This document shows positions 1 to 11,313 of a stretch of DNA of 23,500 bases, piece by piece. Under the pieces are notes generated by a model, which saw only the letters and a program-made list of their open reading frames with translations, was not told the DNA's origin and did no database searches. The DNA comes from Glandiceps talaboti (taxonomy: Eukaryota > Hemichordata > Enteropneusta > Spengelidae): the NCBI RefSeq assembly GCF_964340395.1, contig NC_135553.1, positions 20,971,949 through 20,995,448 of the forward strand, read 5' to 3'. Position 1 is the first letter of the stretch. Every line of letters starts with the position of its first letter. Made by a program: the position numbers and the translations under genes.

Positions 1-2053
<2,053 letters not shown>

Positions 2054-2859
2054 TTAAAATGATGTACCGTTTTCTCTCTGTCTCTGATGAAGTAACTTTG
2101 GACCACTTAACAATACAGAAGCCAGTTCGGGTTTCCAAAGATGAACGGGGACATGCATAGGTCTTGGCTCCCGTATGGTTCTCCGGGCAGCACGTAGCCA
2201 TTCTTCCACCGAAGGTATTAAAGTTGTGAAGCGTGGCGAACCAAATTGTTCATGTACACTCACATCGGTGTTAAACAATGGTCCTGATATATTTGGGTGA
2301 AAATCAATGACGGACGTCGACGTTGTTGTTGTATCACCCCTTGACAAACTGGGTGTAGCTAATCTAGATTTAGATATACCCTTTATGTGATTGCATCTTT
2401 TCTGCTTACGTATGTAAGCGTTTAGAGGTTGGTGTTCAATCGAGTCCACAGAGCTGCCACTACTTGTTGAGTCAAGTTCTATATCTAGCATTGTAATACT
2501 TGGAAGTCCTGTATATGATTCTTCGGAGGTGGTTTGCTGCGGTTTGTGGTTGATCGGGTGTGAAAGAGGATTGCTTACTGCTTTATTGACTGAAACTTTC
2601 TCGGCCGAGTTCACTTCCTTTTCATTCTCCTGTTTCCCGTCGCTTGCCGTTTTCGGACGCTCTTCGACGCACAGGAGTGGTTTACGAGTCACTTGTAAAG
2701 GCGAATTCTTGGTGCCCAAGTTAAGGCGTGGTAGTCTTCGATTAAACTGTTGTCCTCTATACAGCGTCCAGTCTGGGGATGGTCGGAATGACGGTGTCGA
2801 TATCTGCTGGGTCATAGTCCCCGAAACTTCCACGATTCTCAAAAGACTCGTTTCTTCTT
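2054..2859 (-). CDS. terminal exon (or intronless CDS) of an unrecognised, probably disordered protein
   Basis: A minus-strand reading frame of over 260 codons ends at a stop at 2054. On its 5' side a good acceptor (CTTACTTTTCCAG, AG at 2861-2860) puts the exon start at 2859. The first in-frame ATG is at 2815 (MTQQISTPSF), so the protein is either about 253 aa from that ATG or the C-terminal part of a longer spliced protein; no upstream coding exon could be fixed. Composition is rich in Ser, Thr, Pro and Arg, with no membrane segment or signal peptide, and looks largely disordered. The last 60 residues (IPSVEEWLRAARRTIREPRP and onward) are more hydrophobic and may be the folded or binding part. 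I do not recognise the family. Frame length and the acceptor favour a real exon over chance. Confidence 0.6.
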
Positions 2860-2862
2860 CTG

Positions 2863-4847
2863 GAAAAGTAAGATGGTGATTTTACACTATCCTTCGGTTG
2901 GTGGTAGCTATGCACGAGTTAAACTCATTAGCCACACAGTGATCGACTGTTGATTATGATAACGAACACTTGAATTGACTATGGTTTTGGCACATACATG
3001 GCACATACATGAAGTTGTTTTACAATCATTAGTAAGAAAATAATTCCTGTGCGTCGCGTAGTAACCTGCACTCCCAGGCAGTTTCTATTTGTTCACTGAT
3101 TTTGCGACTTGAGAAAACTGTTGAAACCGCCAAATACAATATCTTTTCATTTATGTGAATTTAAAGCCTGTCCTTCGAGACTTTGTTGGGGTTGGAAAAA
3201 AAAGCAATTCATCTGGTTCAGTTTGCCACGCTGCACCATCCCGTGACAAACATTTCGCAACATGAGTTGACATTCGTAACAATACGTAGTTAGAAGGTGT
3301 TAATTTCCTAGTACTTACCAATTTAACATATTGTCTGGGTTTCTTGGTTGCTTTTATCGACGCCACTTTAATTATAGCACTCGTTAACAGATCACTCTTC
3401 GTCGCATATTCTTAAATGTCGTGTTGTCAAAATGGACGGCATTGAACGACATAAATCTCAGTTACGTAATGATCGTACTGTACTTGATGATACAGTGCCG
3501 TTATATGGAACTCCACAATTCTGAGAATTAAAAAAGTCCTACATTTTTGGTCAAACTATCATTGTTCATTTAAAATACAACTGAGATGTTGGGTGTTGCC
3601 TTAACAATGATTACTGAAATACGATTTTATGCATTATCGACAAAGTTCTCTGAGCTTGAACTACATGTGCAATGGTCAACCCAATACGGCGAATTCCGGT
3701 TTAAATATCGAATCATTGTCCGGCCATTTAGCAGGTAAGCGTCGTAAGAGGGCGCCCCATCTTGGCTTGGAGACGATTTTCAGAGGGAAGGCCGGGAAGA
3801 GGAGAGAACGGAAATGAAATGGTTGAGTTGATAGACAGCGGAAAAATTTTAAGTTGGACGGAAGACCTCAGAAATATACCCGATGTAGAGATATGATAAA
3901 CATTTTCCAATATCTCACTGGTTTGTGGCTGGACCACATAACGGTTACAAAGCTACAGATCAGATAACGGTTTCCAGCTAATATAAACGAAGACCGACAC
4001 ATATACAAAGTCAAATACCACCACATCCCAAATTTCGACTTCGATCTTACTTGTCTGTGGTATATGTAAAAAGTACATGTGTGAGGGAAACCCGCCAGTC
4101 GGTATACGAAGCGGTGGTTTTAATGAAATATGATGGTAAAATCGTCTCAGGATCGTCTTGCGTAAGTATCATTAACACTTCTGTCAAGCATAGCTGTCTA
4201 ACAGCTGAAATCTAGCAGCTGTTATCGGCATTAATATGTACCACAGAAGGTGTTTTCCCCTGCAAAATTAACTGCTAATGTTGTACCATTTCGTTGCATT
4301 TCTTTGTGTTTCTGTCACTATTTGTTCGCCAGCAATTTAAATTGTAATAAAAGTCACGATTTTCCGTTAACGTTTTATTTTTTTCGTTTGTGTATGGTCG
4401 AGGTTAACCCGCCTTTTTGTGACACAGACGGGGAAAAGTAGGCGTGGTCGTGCTAACTAATCCGTTCTTGGTGGAAATGAAAGTAAAGTGGCAAACTCAC
4501 CACCTTGAATCGTTGAAACGCATTTTATGAATGCTATTTATTTTTTTTATATTTAAAAAAAAAAAATATTTTCTCTTCTTTCATCACTAAAGGGACAATG
4601 GTACTTGAAAACACTGTAGCACTGCTAGTTGGTTTACACCATTTTACACAGAATGAGAAACAAGGACCGGAACACCAAGGTGTGTGCTGAGTTCTGTGCC
4701 TTGTACATGGGACAAGCCAAGGAAACAATCAAAACCAAGGTGCATAGATGACATCGATATACGGCAAAAGAGGACAGTCCCAATGCCTCCAAAACCAACG
4801 ATGGATACACATATAAACCTGTCGCTGAGTTTCCAACAATGACGAAC
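2863..4847. other. spacer with no firmly supported gene
   Basis: Minus strand near 3315 has a good donor (AAATTG|GTAAGTACT) after a frame reading KKPRQYVKL, but no in-frame ATG, so it may be a non-coding or internal exon. On the plus strand, 3432-3524 is a 30-codon frame (MDGIERHKSQLRND...) discussed under findings. 4546-4566 is a T-rich/A-rich run. The remaining short frames have no splice sites or composition to back them. Confidence 0.35.
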
Positions 4848-5566
4848 ATGAACTCAGATCAGCAGTATCGAAGATGTTAAACCAGAAACAGTTGCAAAAC
4901 TTGCAGAAGCTTTCAAATCAAATCAAGAATCAGATTTCATTTCATTTATGCACAAAACAAGTTCTGAGGACATTGAGACTATACAGAAACTTACGGTGGC
5001 ACAAAAAGAATCTACTAATGACTGGTTTACATATTAGACGGGGTAGGCGTACAGCCAGTAATTTTCGTCACATTTGTCATTATCGCGGTAACAGACCTGA
5101 TAACCAGCTCGTGTCAAAGATTCTATCAAATGGTTCAAAACAATTTAATGTTCCTGTAATAAACTTCGGCCATGAATATGAATCAGTCGCCAGGCAGCTA
5201 TACCATCAGTATTTACTGGATGAGGGGCATAAAGGTGTTAAATTCTCGAGAGTGGGTTGGTCACTTCACTGGATGATTCGTATCTTGGGGCAAGTCCTGA
5301 TGGTATTGTTGAATGCTCATGTTGTGGGAAAAGGCTTTTGGAAATAAAATGTAGTTATAAATTTCAGGATGTGTTACCTTATGAAGCTGCACAAGACTCG
5401 ACATACACATTGTATTTTGACGAAAATAAACACATTAGATTTGTCAACGTGGTATTCACAAGTACAAGGTCAGCTCGGGGTATGCGATTTCAACCGCTGT
5501 GATTTTGTGTTTTTCACGAAAAATGTTTTCTCTGTTGAAACGATAGTTTTGGATACTAGCTTTTAG
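4848..5566 (+). pseudogene. YqaJ / lambda-exonuclease-like nuclease, frameshifted relic
   Basis: Three reading frames join into one protein of the YqaJ recombinase family (PD-(D/E)XK fold, alkaline exonuclease-like). Frame one (about 4848-5036) has a helical lead-in ending AQKESTNDWFTY. The frame then changes near 5036 to RRGRRTASNF and a segment with FGHEYESVARQLY (about 5035-5255). It changes again near 5256 to YLGASPDGIV and LLEIKC (to about 5440), and once more to QVQGQLGVCDFNRCDFV (to 5566). These are the family's conserved blocks in order: R-x-GR-x-TAS, GxxxE, SPDG, E-x-K and QxQGQ. Known family role: 5'-3' DNA end resection and recombination; many invertebrate copies are transposon-associated. 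Three frame breaks and an in-frame TAG mean it is dead as written, unless some are sequencing errors. The 5' part is not recognisable. A GDPD exon follows 43 bases later on the same strand. Confidence 0.8.
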
Positions 5567-5608
5567 TCTGACATGAATGATAAATTGTCAGTGTAACTTA
5601 TTTTATAG

Positions 5609-5830
5609 TTCACTTGGTATGGCCATCGTCTAGCACCAGACACCTTTACACGGGTATTGCTACTGTAATCGGTGTTATTGTTATCATTCATTCTGTACGG
5701 ATTCCTCCGGTTGATCGTTTCGTAGTTGACAAGGTTCTACCACCAGATAAAGTTCTCGTCATTGGTCACAGAGGGGGGAGGTTTAATGCTGCAGAAAACA
5801 CAATAGCTGCGATCAGAGAAGGAAGTGAAT
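5609..5830 (+). CDS. single exon of a GDE1-like glycerophosphodiester phosphodiesterase
   Basis: An open frame after an acceptor (TTATTTTATAG) carries a hydrophobic segment (GIATVIGVIVIIHSV, a likely N-terminal membrane anchor) and then the GDPD signature HRGG-x4-AENT-x-AAIRE, beginning at the His codon 5766-5768. In the family (GP-PDE, TIM barrel) the His and Arg of HRG and the Glu of the following block are catalytic or metal-binding and are kept here; the usual Pro of PENT is Ala. The frame ends at TAG 5842-5844, and a donor-like GTGAAT at 5831 gives a natural exon end. No further GDPD exons appear downstream, and LINE sequence follows, so this is an orphan exon: a gene interrupted by insertions, one with very long introns, or a duplicated fragment. 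The exon limits are inferred. Confidence 0.6.
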
Positions 5831-5960
5831 TTTTTACATTTTAGCAAAAGACGACTTAGTCTACCTAAAACTCGTCAATTTTAGGTTCGTTCTGTTCGAA
5901 GTTTAGGTTTTAATCTCAATAAAGGCACGACTCCTGGTGCCTGGCACCCTATTTTGCATA

Positions 5961-6612
5961 TTACTGGCTGTATCTTTTGAAGGTGGAGAACTTGTGGTGA
6001 TTGACTGGCGCATGATCACCCAAATATAAACATTCCCTATCTGGGTTGTTCACACCATGGAATGAAGTTATACTTCCATGTTCACACATATCGGTTACAC
6101 GGTAACGATTATCCGACTTTGAAATGAGTTGGTTCAATTTGAGTCCGCGGTGGCATATCCAGGACAAATCGCATAACCTTATTTTGAGAAGTTTGAAGTT
6201 TGTTTATGCTTTTCATAGTCAAGCCACTATACCAATATGAGCTGGCATAATCAAAATGGCATTGAACTAGACAATTGGCGAGTAGTTTTCTGATATTAGT
6301 ATCTAAGAATTTCTTATTGCGATATAAAAACTTCAGACGAGAGTGTGATTTTTTTAACAACCTTAGCTGCCATAGTTTCACCTGACAATGATTGGTCCAA
6401 GTAAGATCCAAGGTATTGAACACATTGTCTGGCAGCAAGTTGACACCGCCATACGAAACTTGTATCTCCGAACATTGTTTTAGTTTCGATTAGAGCCAAA
6501 CAAGATGGATTCCGTTTTACCGAGATGCATAGATAATTTATTATCAATTAACCACTCATTTAGATGTTCTAACTCCATGCTAAGCTTCGCTTGGATCTGT
6601 TCAACATGTGTG
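5961..6612 (-). mobile_element. fragment of a non-LTR retrotransposon (RT C-terminal part)
   Basis: Minus-strand frames give consecutive pieces of the region after the RT active site: LNEWLIDNKLSMHLGKTESI (about 6600-6490), YLGSYLDQSLSGETM (about 6430-6390), and ANCLVQCHFDYASSYWYSGL with the following LQTSQNKVMRF (about 6290-6160). This is the normal order in Jockey/CR1-type LINEs. At least two frame changes show it is dead. Similarity fades below about 6110. At the other end it stops abruptly near 6612 against a LINE on the opposite strand. The two LINEs differ in the matching region (KTESILFGS versus KCNVITFSN), so this is not a 5' inversion of one copy. Confidence 0.75.
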
Positions 6613-8543
6613 CAAGACACCAAAAGAGCGTTCGTACAAAGGGTAAAAATAGTTCTATCCCTAGCAGTGTGTATCTGCATGACACACTAGCTGATACTCC
6701 TGATGCCACTGCCAATGCATTTAATGCATTTTTTCAATCTGTGTTTATATCAGATGATGAAAACTTTGTGAATGAACTTCCACCTTTTCACGACAGGATT
6801 ACAGACCAACTTTCAAATATTTCATTATGCTATAAGGATGTTTTACATGAGCTAAATAGTATTGATGTTAACAAAGCAGTAGGACCTGACCTTCTATCTG
6901 GTATCATTCTCAAGGCATGTTCTCATGAACTTGCCACTCCATTATGCATACTTTTCAACAGGTCTTTAAATTTGGGTGTCTTTCCCACAGCATTTAAAGT
7001 CGCAAATGTCACGCCAGTTTTTAAATCCGGTGACAAGTCAAAGGTAGTTAACTACCGTCCAATATCTCTCCTACCATTAGTATCTAAAGTTTTTGAGAGA
7101 TTAGTGTATGCCCACCTTTTCCCCCATATTCGGGAACATATTTCAGAATCCCAACATGGTTTTATGAAAGGTAGATCCACTCAAACCAATTTAGTAAATT
7201 ATATTGACTTTATTACAGATGCTATTGATAACAAATTACAGGTAGATAGCATTTATACAGACTTCAGTAAAAGCTTTTGACACTGTATCACATACTTTAC
7301 TGTCACACAAACTGAGCGCATATGGTTTCTCTGGCAATGTTATGTCCTGGCTTTCATCTTACCTCCAAAATAGAACACAACGTGTAGTTATAAATGGTCA
7401 CATGTCATCACCTTGTGACGTCACTTCAGGCGTGCCTCAAGGCTCCCTGATTGGGCCACTTTTGTTTATTCTGTTCGTCAATGATATGCCAGACATTGTC
7501 AACAGTCATGGGTCATCATTGTGCTCAATGTATGCTGACGATGCCAAAATATATCGCATAGTTAGAACACAAGATGATTGTATTTCTCTTCAAACAGACA
7601 TTAATAATGTCTACAAATGGTGTAATACATGGAAATTGAAGCTCAATGTGGGGAAGTGTAATGTAATTACATTTAGTAACAAAAAGAAACTGATTACATA
7701 CAATTACAGTATTGCTGATGGTCCCCTTGTTCGTGTTCATAGTATCAAAGATCTTGGTATTCTACTTTCTTCACAGATGTCTTTTAGCACCCATATTGAT
7801 AGTATTGTCAGGAAAGCTTTTAGAATGATGGGTTTTATCAAACGTACATGTGCCAATTTTTCCAACTTTTCTACATTAAGATCTTTATATGTGACCCATG
7901 TTAGAAGCCATCTTGAGTACTGCAGTGTAATTTGGTCACCATGGCAAGTAACTCAAATTGATAAAATCGAACGTGTACAGCAGAAATTTATTAAATTTTT
8001 ATGTTTTAAATCAAATGTGCAATATACTTCAATAGATTACGATTCACTATGTGCTAGGTTTAAGCTTCCCCAACTGGTGAGGAGGCGAAAGTTTTTAGAT
8101 GCTATTGTTGTTTACAAACTGGTCAATTCATGCTATAATTGTCCATCCATTTTGTACAAGGTTTGTTTTAATGTACAGAGCAGACAGTTACGTAATAACC
8201 ATATCTTTCGCATCAGTGCCTCCAGAGTAAATCTGAGAAAATATTCCCCAATTTTAAGATGTTTAACCACTTGTAATGACGTTTTTAAAGCAAATCCAAA
8301 CATAGATTTATTTAGTCCTGTTTCCGCCTTTCGGCGTGTGCTTCAGGCTGCGTGTTTTTAATAATTTTTCCTGTTTTGTTGTTTTTATTTCTGTGTTTGC
8401 CTTTTATGTCATGTCACTTCTGTTATTGCTACCCCTTGTTTTTTCTTTTTAGTGCTTGTTTTTCCTTATTTGTTTTTAAAGGTGCCTGTAAATGGGCTTT
8501 ATGCCCGTTGGTTTACCTGAATAAATAAATGAATAAATGAATC
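6613..8543 (+). mobile_element. 5'-truncated CR1/Jockey-superfamily LINE
   Basis: The copy contains the whole reverse transcriptase and C-terminal region, then a 3' UTR of about 180 bases with a small hairpin (GGGCTTTATGCCC, 8494-8506) and a tail of TGAATAAA-type repeats (about 8517-8543), as non-LTR elements end. The endonuclease and any ORF1 are missing: the coding part starts abruptly in the linker before RT, consistent with incomplete target-primed reverse transcription or a nested break. It directly abuts an older minus-strand LINE fragment. Only one frameshift in about 1.75 kb suggests a fairly young copy. The exact 5' junction and target-site duplication could not be fixed by eye. Confidence 0.9.
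6615..8361 (+). pseudogene. LINE reverse transcriptase ORF with one frameshift
   Basis: Segment one (to 7280) has the linker SIPSSVYLHDT, DVNKAVGPDLLSG, ANVTPVFKSGDKSKVVNYRP and ISESQHGFMKGRSTQTNL, the early RT blocks. It ends in a false stop right after TDFSKSF. One extra A in the AAAA run at 7269-7272 explains this: without it the frame reads SKAFDTVSH, the expected RT block. Segment two (open to 8361) has GVPQGSLIGPLLFILFVNDM and the catalytic YADD at 7531-7542, then the thumb and the C-terminal region ending RRVLQAACF. Both metal-binding Asp of YADD are intact, so apart from the single-base slip and the missing 5' end the RT domain is undamaged. In the family this enzyme copies its own RNA at nicked target DNA. 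Confidence 0.9.
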
Positions 8544-9391
8544 ATCTGTATATAAGGGTAGTTTACATGTCACGTTTTATTGATCTATTGTTCAGCATGG
8601 AGGACATCGGCGGAAATACTAATCCATTTTTGCCAAGTTGCCGTTAAAATGAATAACAGCGTAAATTATTCCTGAACAGACTTCGAGTGACGATGACAAA
8701 CTTCAGGTGTCTCTGGAGTAAAATCACGGCGTCCAAAATGGCGTCTTGTTTGTCGTTCACCGACGACGATGTCGAACGTTTAATTTTAGAGCAAGAAGAT
8801 CTTGATGGAGAACTGTATTGTTATTGTAATGGTGTTAAAACAACACAGATTATCGCACGCGAAAATCATTTTCCGTAGTTGTATCTGGCGAAAAAAGAAA
8901 TATGGTTTATTTATTTACCCAAGAGTATAAAATTGATTACAAAATAATGGTAACAAAAAACAAAAGAGAGAAGGGTAAATGGGGAGTCAAGAAATAGCTT
9001 ACAGCTAGTCTAGCCTGATCCCCGACATTGTATATTGCGAATGAAAACAATAAGAGGGTTCAGTCATTAAGATGACTGAAAACATAACTGGGAGAAAAAA
9101 AATATATATCACACATACATATACATATACAAATACATGTACACACAAAAATCATTTTTACTACATGAAAAAGTCTAATACAATAAACGAAAAATCTATG
9201 CATCTGGAAGTTTACAATTTAATCACCAAAAAAATCGATGTGCAAAGATTGAGATTAGAGTTATAAATCAGTAGAGAAAGAAAAGTTGGTTTTATCTTTT
9301 TCATTGGCAACTTTGATCATACACCATATACTTTGAGTGTACCATTAATTTATTCATGAATATTAATTATGCAAATTGACATGAATATTAA
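8544..9391. other. spacer; one weak small ORF
   Basis: AT-rich, with short TACA/CACA runs around 9110-9150 and repeated TTAATATTCATG motifs (and an ATGCAAAT at 9370) in 9345-9390. The only candidate gene is the small frame at 8738-8878. Otherwise nothing supported. Confidence 0.35.
8738..8878 (+). CDS. doubtful small ORF or first exon
   Basis: The ATG at 8738 has A at -3 (CCAAAATGG) and opens a 46-aa frame, MASCLSFTDDDVERLILEQE and onward, then a Cys pair (CYCNG). The acidic start resembles the N-termini of many invertebrate DUF3504/Crypton-type recombinase proteins (MAS... followed by acidic DDVE or EEIE residues), so it may be a stranded first exon or relic. No good donor was found, and chance cannot be excluded. 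Confidence 0.2.
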   Translation: MASCLSFTDDDVERLILEQEDLDGELYCYCNGVKTTQIIARENHFP

Positions 9392-9532
9392 TTAGCGACC
9401 GGGACTACTCTCAAGCTTGGCAGAACCCTGCCTGTACTGCTCTACTAAATATTGTTTCAGAGATTTCCTAAAAATATGTGGGGGATTTTTCGATCTGATT
9501 TGAATAGGAATGTCATTCCAAATTTGAATGTT
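9392..9532 (-). mobile_element. C-terminal tail of a LINE ORF (relic)
   Basis: The minus-strand frame reads IQIWNDIPIQIRSKNPPHIF and then FRKSLKQYLVEQYRQ before a TAA at 9392. WN-x-IP followed by a basic stretch and FRK-x-LK-x-YL is the usual final block of CR1/Jockey LINE proteins. Only about 46 codons remain. The upstream side ends at about 9530, exactly where the direct repeat shared with 23288-23500 begins, so this tail marks a junction. Confidence 0.55.
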
Positions 9533-9748
9533 TCATTTTTTTAAAGACCAGAAAGTGTACAAGTACATACATATAATATTTTTAATCATTCCATTTCTGG
9601 CCTTATACCCAAAATAACAAATATGTGTAGACGTGTATAACGTGTTTATTAAAATATACTATAAATAAAGAAGTAAGTATGTAAATGTGACTCATAGCTA
9701 ACTTGGGCCTTTGTTACCTGTATCACATCATTATCATTTTCGGGTTTC
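9527..9748. repeat. direct repeat, left copy (intron plus exon edge)
   Basis: About 215 bases align nearly gap-free with 23288-23500 in the same orientation, from AATGTTTCATTTTTTT to ATCATTATCATTTTCG, with scattered substitutions and small indels (for example GGGCCTTTG present only here near 9705-9713). On the minus strand it reads as the end of a short exon (GAAAATGATAATGATGT-x-ATACAG), a GTAA donor and about 190 bases of intron. Confidence 0.9.
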
Positions 9749-9810
9749 ACCAGAATTGTTGCCTCATGCCCCTGCTTAAACTTGTAATACAGAGGGGTAG
9801 GACACGGCAT
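9718..9810 (-). CDS. candidate first coding exon, repeated family (copy 1)
   Basis: On the minus strand an ATG at 9810 opens MPCPTPLYYKFKQG, continues as HEATILVKPENDNDVIQ (31 codons, phase 0) and ends at CAG|GTAACA, a plausible donor. A CCAAT box (ATTGG on this strand, about 9816-9820) lies just upstream. Reasons to take it seriously: the same start and first residues occur in the inverted copy at 11224 (MPHPTPLYYKFKQG), and the last residues ENDNDVIQ before the donor are kept in the copy at 23472-23500. I do not recognise the protein, and no downstream exon was identified at lower coordinates, where a LINE tail interrupts the intron. It could be the decayed 5' end of a duplicated gene or part of a transposable element. 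Confidence 0.45.
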
Positions 9811-10323
9811 CGAATACACCAATCAGGACGCTTCAAATCGAACATGTGACCCATGAATTTTCTCTAGGAGCTTGATACCACTTGTGGTGAGATGTATATT
9901 TCGCATGCTGCAGTACATCGTGGAGTTTGCGGGATATTACAACAGATTGCCGAAACGGCATATTATATGAACTGACGCTCCGAAACGTTGCGTCTTTTGC
10001 GAGGGAAATAAGCAAAAACGCAATTGATAATATCTTGCAATTGGTTTAAACAATATTTGGTGTGAAGAGTTGCGGTAGGCTCGAACATACAGTTGATTCC
10101 GGTCTATATTATTTTCATAAAATTACGTCAAAATAATCATTAAACAGTAGTCGTCATATCTATGTCTCTTCACAATATACAATTTGAATTTGAAGAAGAA
10201 AGCGTAACAACATCATTTGACTGAGTAAGCAAATACTCGTAAATTTGCCCGAAACAGAAAGCGTCCGTGAACGAGCTCGAGGGCGATGTGGTTTCAAGCT
10301 TACGACGAAAAAGAACATCAAAG
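9767..10323. repeat. inverted repeat, left arm
   Basis: About 556 bases pair with 10712-11267 as reverse complement. Good agreement throughout includes the outer end (AACTTGTAATACAGAGGGG), the middle (CGGTCTATATTATTTTCATA) and the inner end (GTGGTTTCAAGCTTACGACG). Differences are scattered substitutions and small indels, including an extra CTCGAG here (about 10273-10280). The inner end reads, on the plus strand, KASVNELEGDVVSSLRRKRT. Confidence 0.92.
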
Positions 10324-10350
10324 CAAGGGCATGAGGCAACAATTCTGGTG
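10321..10350 (+). repeat. extra inverted copy of the GHEATILV exon segment
   Basis: AAGCAAGGGCATGAGGCAAC and the following AATTCTGGTG match, as reverse complement, the exon piece at 9749-9775, and read KQGHEATILV on the plus strand. The left arm is therefore flanked on both sides, head to head, by the same coding segment. The match stops at the GTG, after which the sequences differ. Confidence 0.75.
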
Positions 10351-10711
10351 TCAATAACAATATTGAATAACGTGAATATGGACAACATCAACAAGTTTCG
10401 TCAAGTTCTTGTTTATCATTATTTCAGTATCCCGAATCGCTAATTAATATCTAATTATAATACACAGAGGAACACATATATTTAACTCGATCGAATCGCA
10501 CTGGAATATAAATAGAATATACGGGACGCTGCTGCGGAGCAGACGCTTGAATAGCGCCATCAACGGTCATAGAATTCCCTTCTCTGTCTTGTCGCGCGAT
10601 CGCGAGATAGAATGATTCGAATCTTGGAATTTGAAAATTCAACCTCCACGAGCTCAACATTTGCTCAATTTGCTCAATTTGCTCATTTGCTAAAAAAGGA
10701 AGGGTAGGACA
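10351..10711. other. spacer of the large inverted repeat
   Basis: Single-copy within the window. It contains a triplicated TTGCTCAA-type motif (about 10657-10690) and a GC-richer patch with GCGCGATCGCGA (10593-10604). A minus-strand frame runs out of the right arm (RRKRTPKCPTLPFLANEQ) across the spacer for about 100 codons, but nothing known matches it. Confidence 0.4.
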
Positions 10712-11267
10712 CTTTGGTGTTCTTTTTCGTCGTAAGCTTGAAACCACATCGCCCTCGTTCACGGACGCTTTCTGTTTCGGGCAAACTTACGAGTATTTGT
10801 TTATTCAGTCAAGTGATATTGTTACGTTTTCTCTTTCATTCAAAGGTATATTTTGAAGAGACACAGATATGACGACTAATGTTTAATGATTATTTGTACG
10901 TAATTTTATGAAAATAATATAGACCGGAATCGACTGTGTGTTCGAGCCTACCGCAACTCTACGGCACCAAATATTGATTAAACCAAGATATTATCAATTG
11001 TGTTTTTGTTTATATCCCTCGCAAAAGACTATACATGTTTCTGAGCTTCAGTTCATATAATATGCTGTTTCGGCAATCTGTTTTACTGTCCCGCAAACGT
11101 CACAATGTACTGCAACATGTGAAATATATATATCACCACAAGAGGGCAGCAGGTGGTATCAAGCTTCGAGAGAAAATTTATGGGTCACATGTTCGATTTG
11201 AAGCGTCCTGATTGGTTTATTCGATGCCGCATCCTACCCCTCTGTATTACAAGTTTAAGCAAGGAAT
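10712..11267. repeat. inverted repeat, right arm
   Basis: Reverse-complement partner of 9767-10323. Its inner end on the minus strand reads KASVNEGDVVSSLRRKRT, in the same frame as the left arm despite a 6-base length difference. Its outer end holds the second MP-x-PTPLYYKFKQG start at 11224. The arms with ~390 bases of spacer could fold into a large hairpin in RNA or be a foldback-type element. Confidence 0.92.
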
Positions 11268-11313
11268 GCGTTTGAGCTCGAGCACGCGTACGCCAAGCAG
11301 CGGAGCGCGTTAG
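11224..11313 (+). CDS. candidate first coding exon, inverted copy (copy 2)
   Basis: The ATG at 11224 opens MPHPTPLYYKFKQG, the mirror of the minus-strand start at 9810. After the Gly the frame departs from copy 1 (MRLSSSTRTPSSGAR) and ends at TAG 11311, so the copy is truncated exactly where the inverted repeat ends (about 11267). An ATTGG box sits at 11211-11215, as in copy 1. Probably a broken duplicate rather than a functional gene. Confidence 0.3.
   Translation: MPHPTPLYYKFKQGMRLSSSTRTPSSGAR

Noticed and set aside
8494-8506. GGGCTTTATGCCC hairpin as a second histone-type stem-loop
   Set aside because: Wrong stem and loop; it is part of the LINE 3' UTR just before the TGAATAAA tail.
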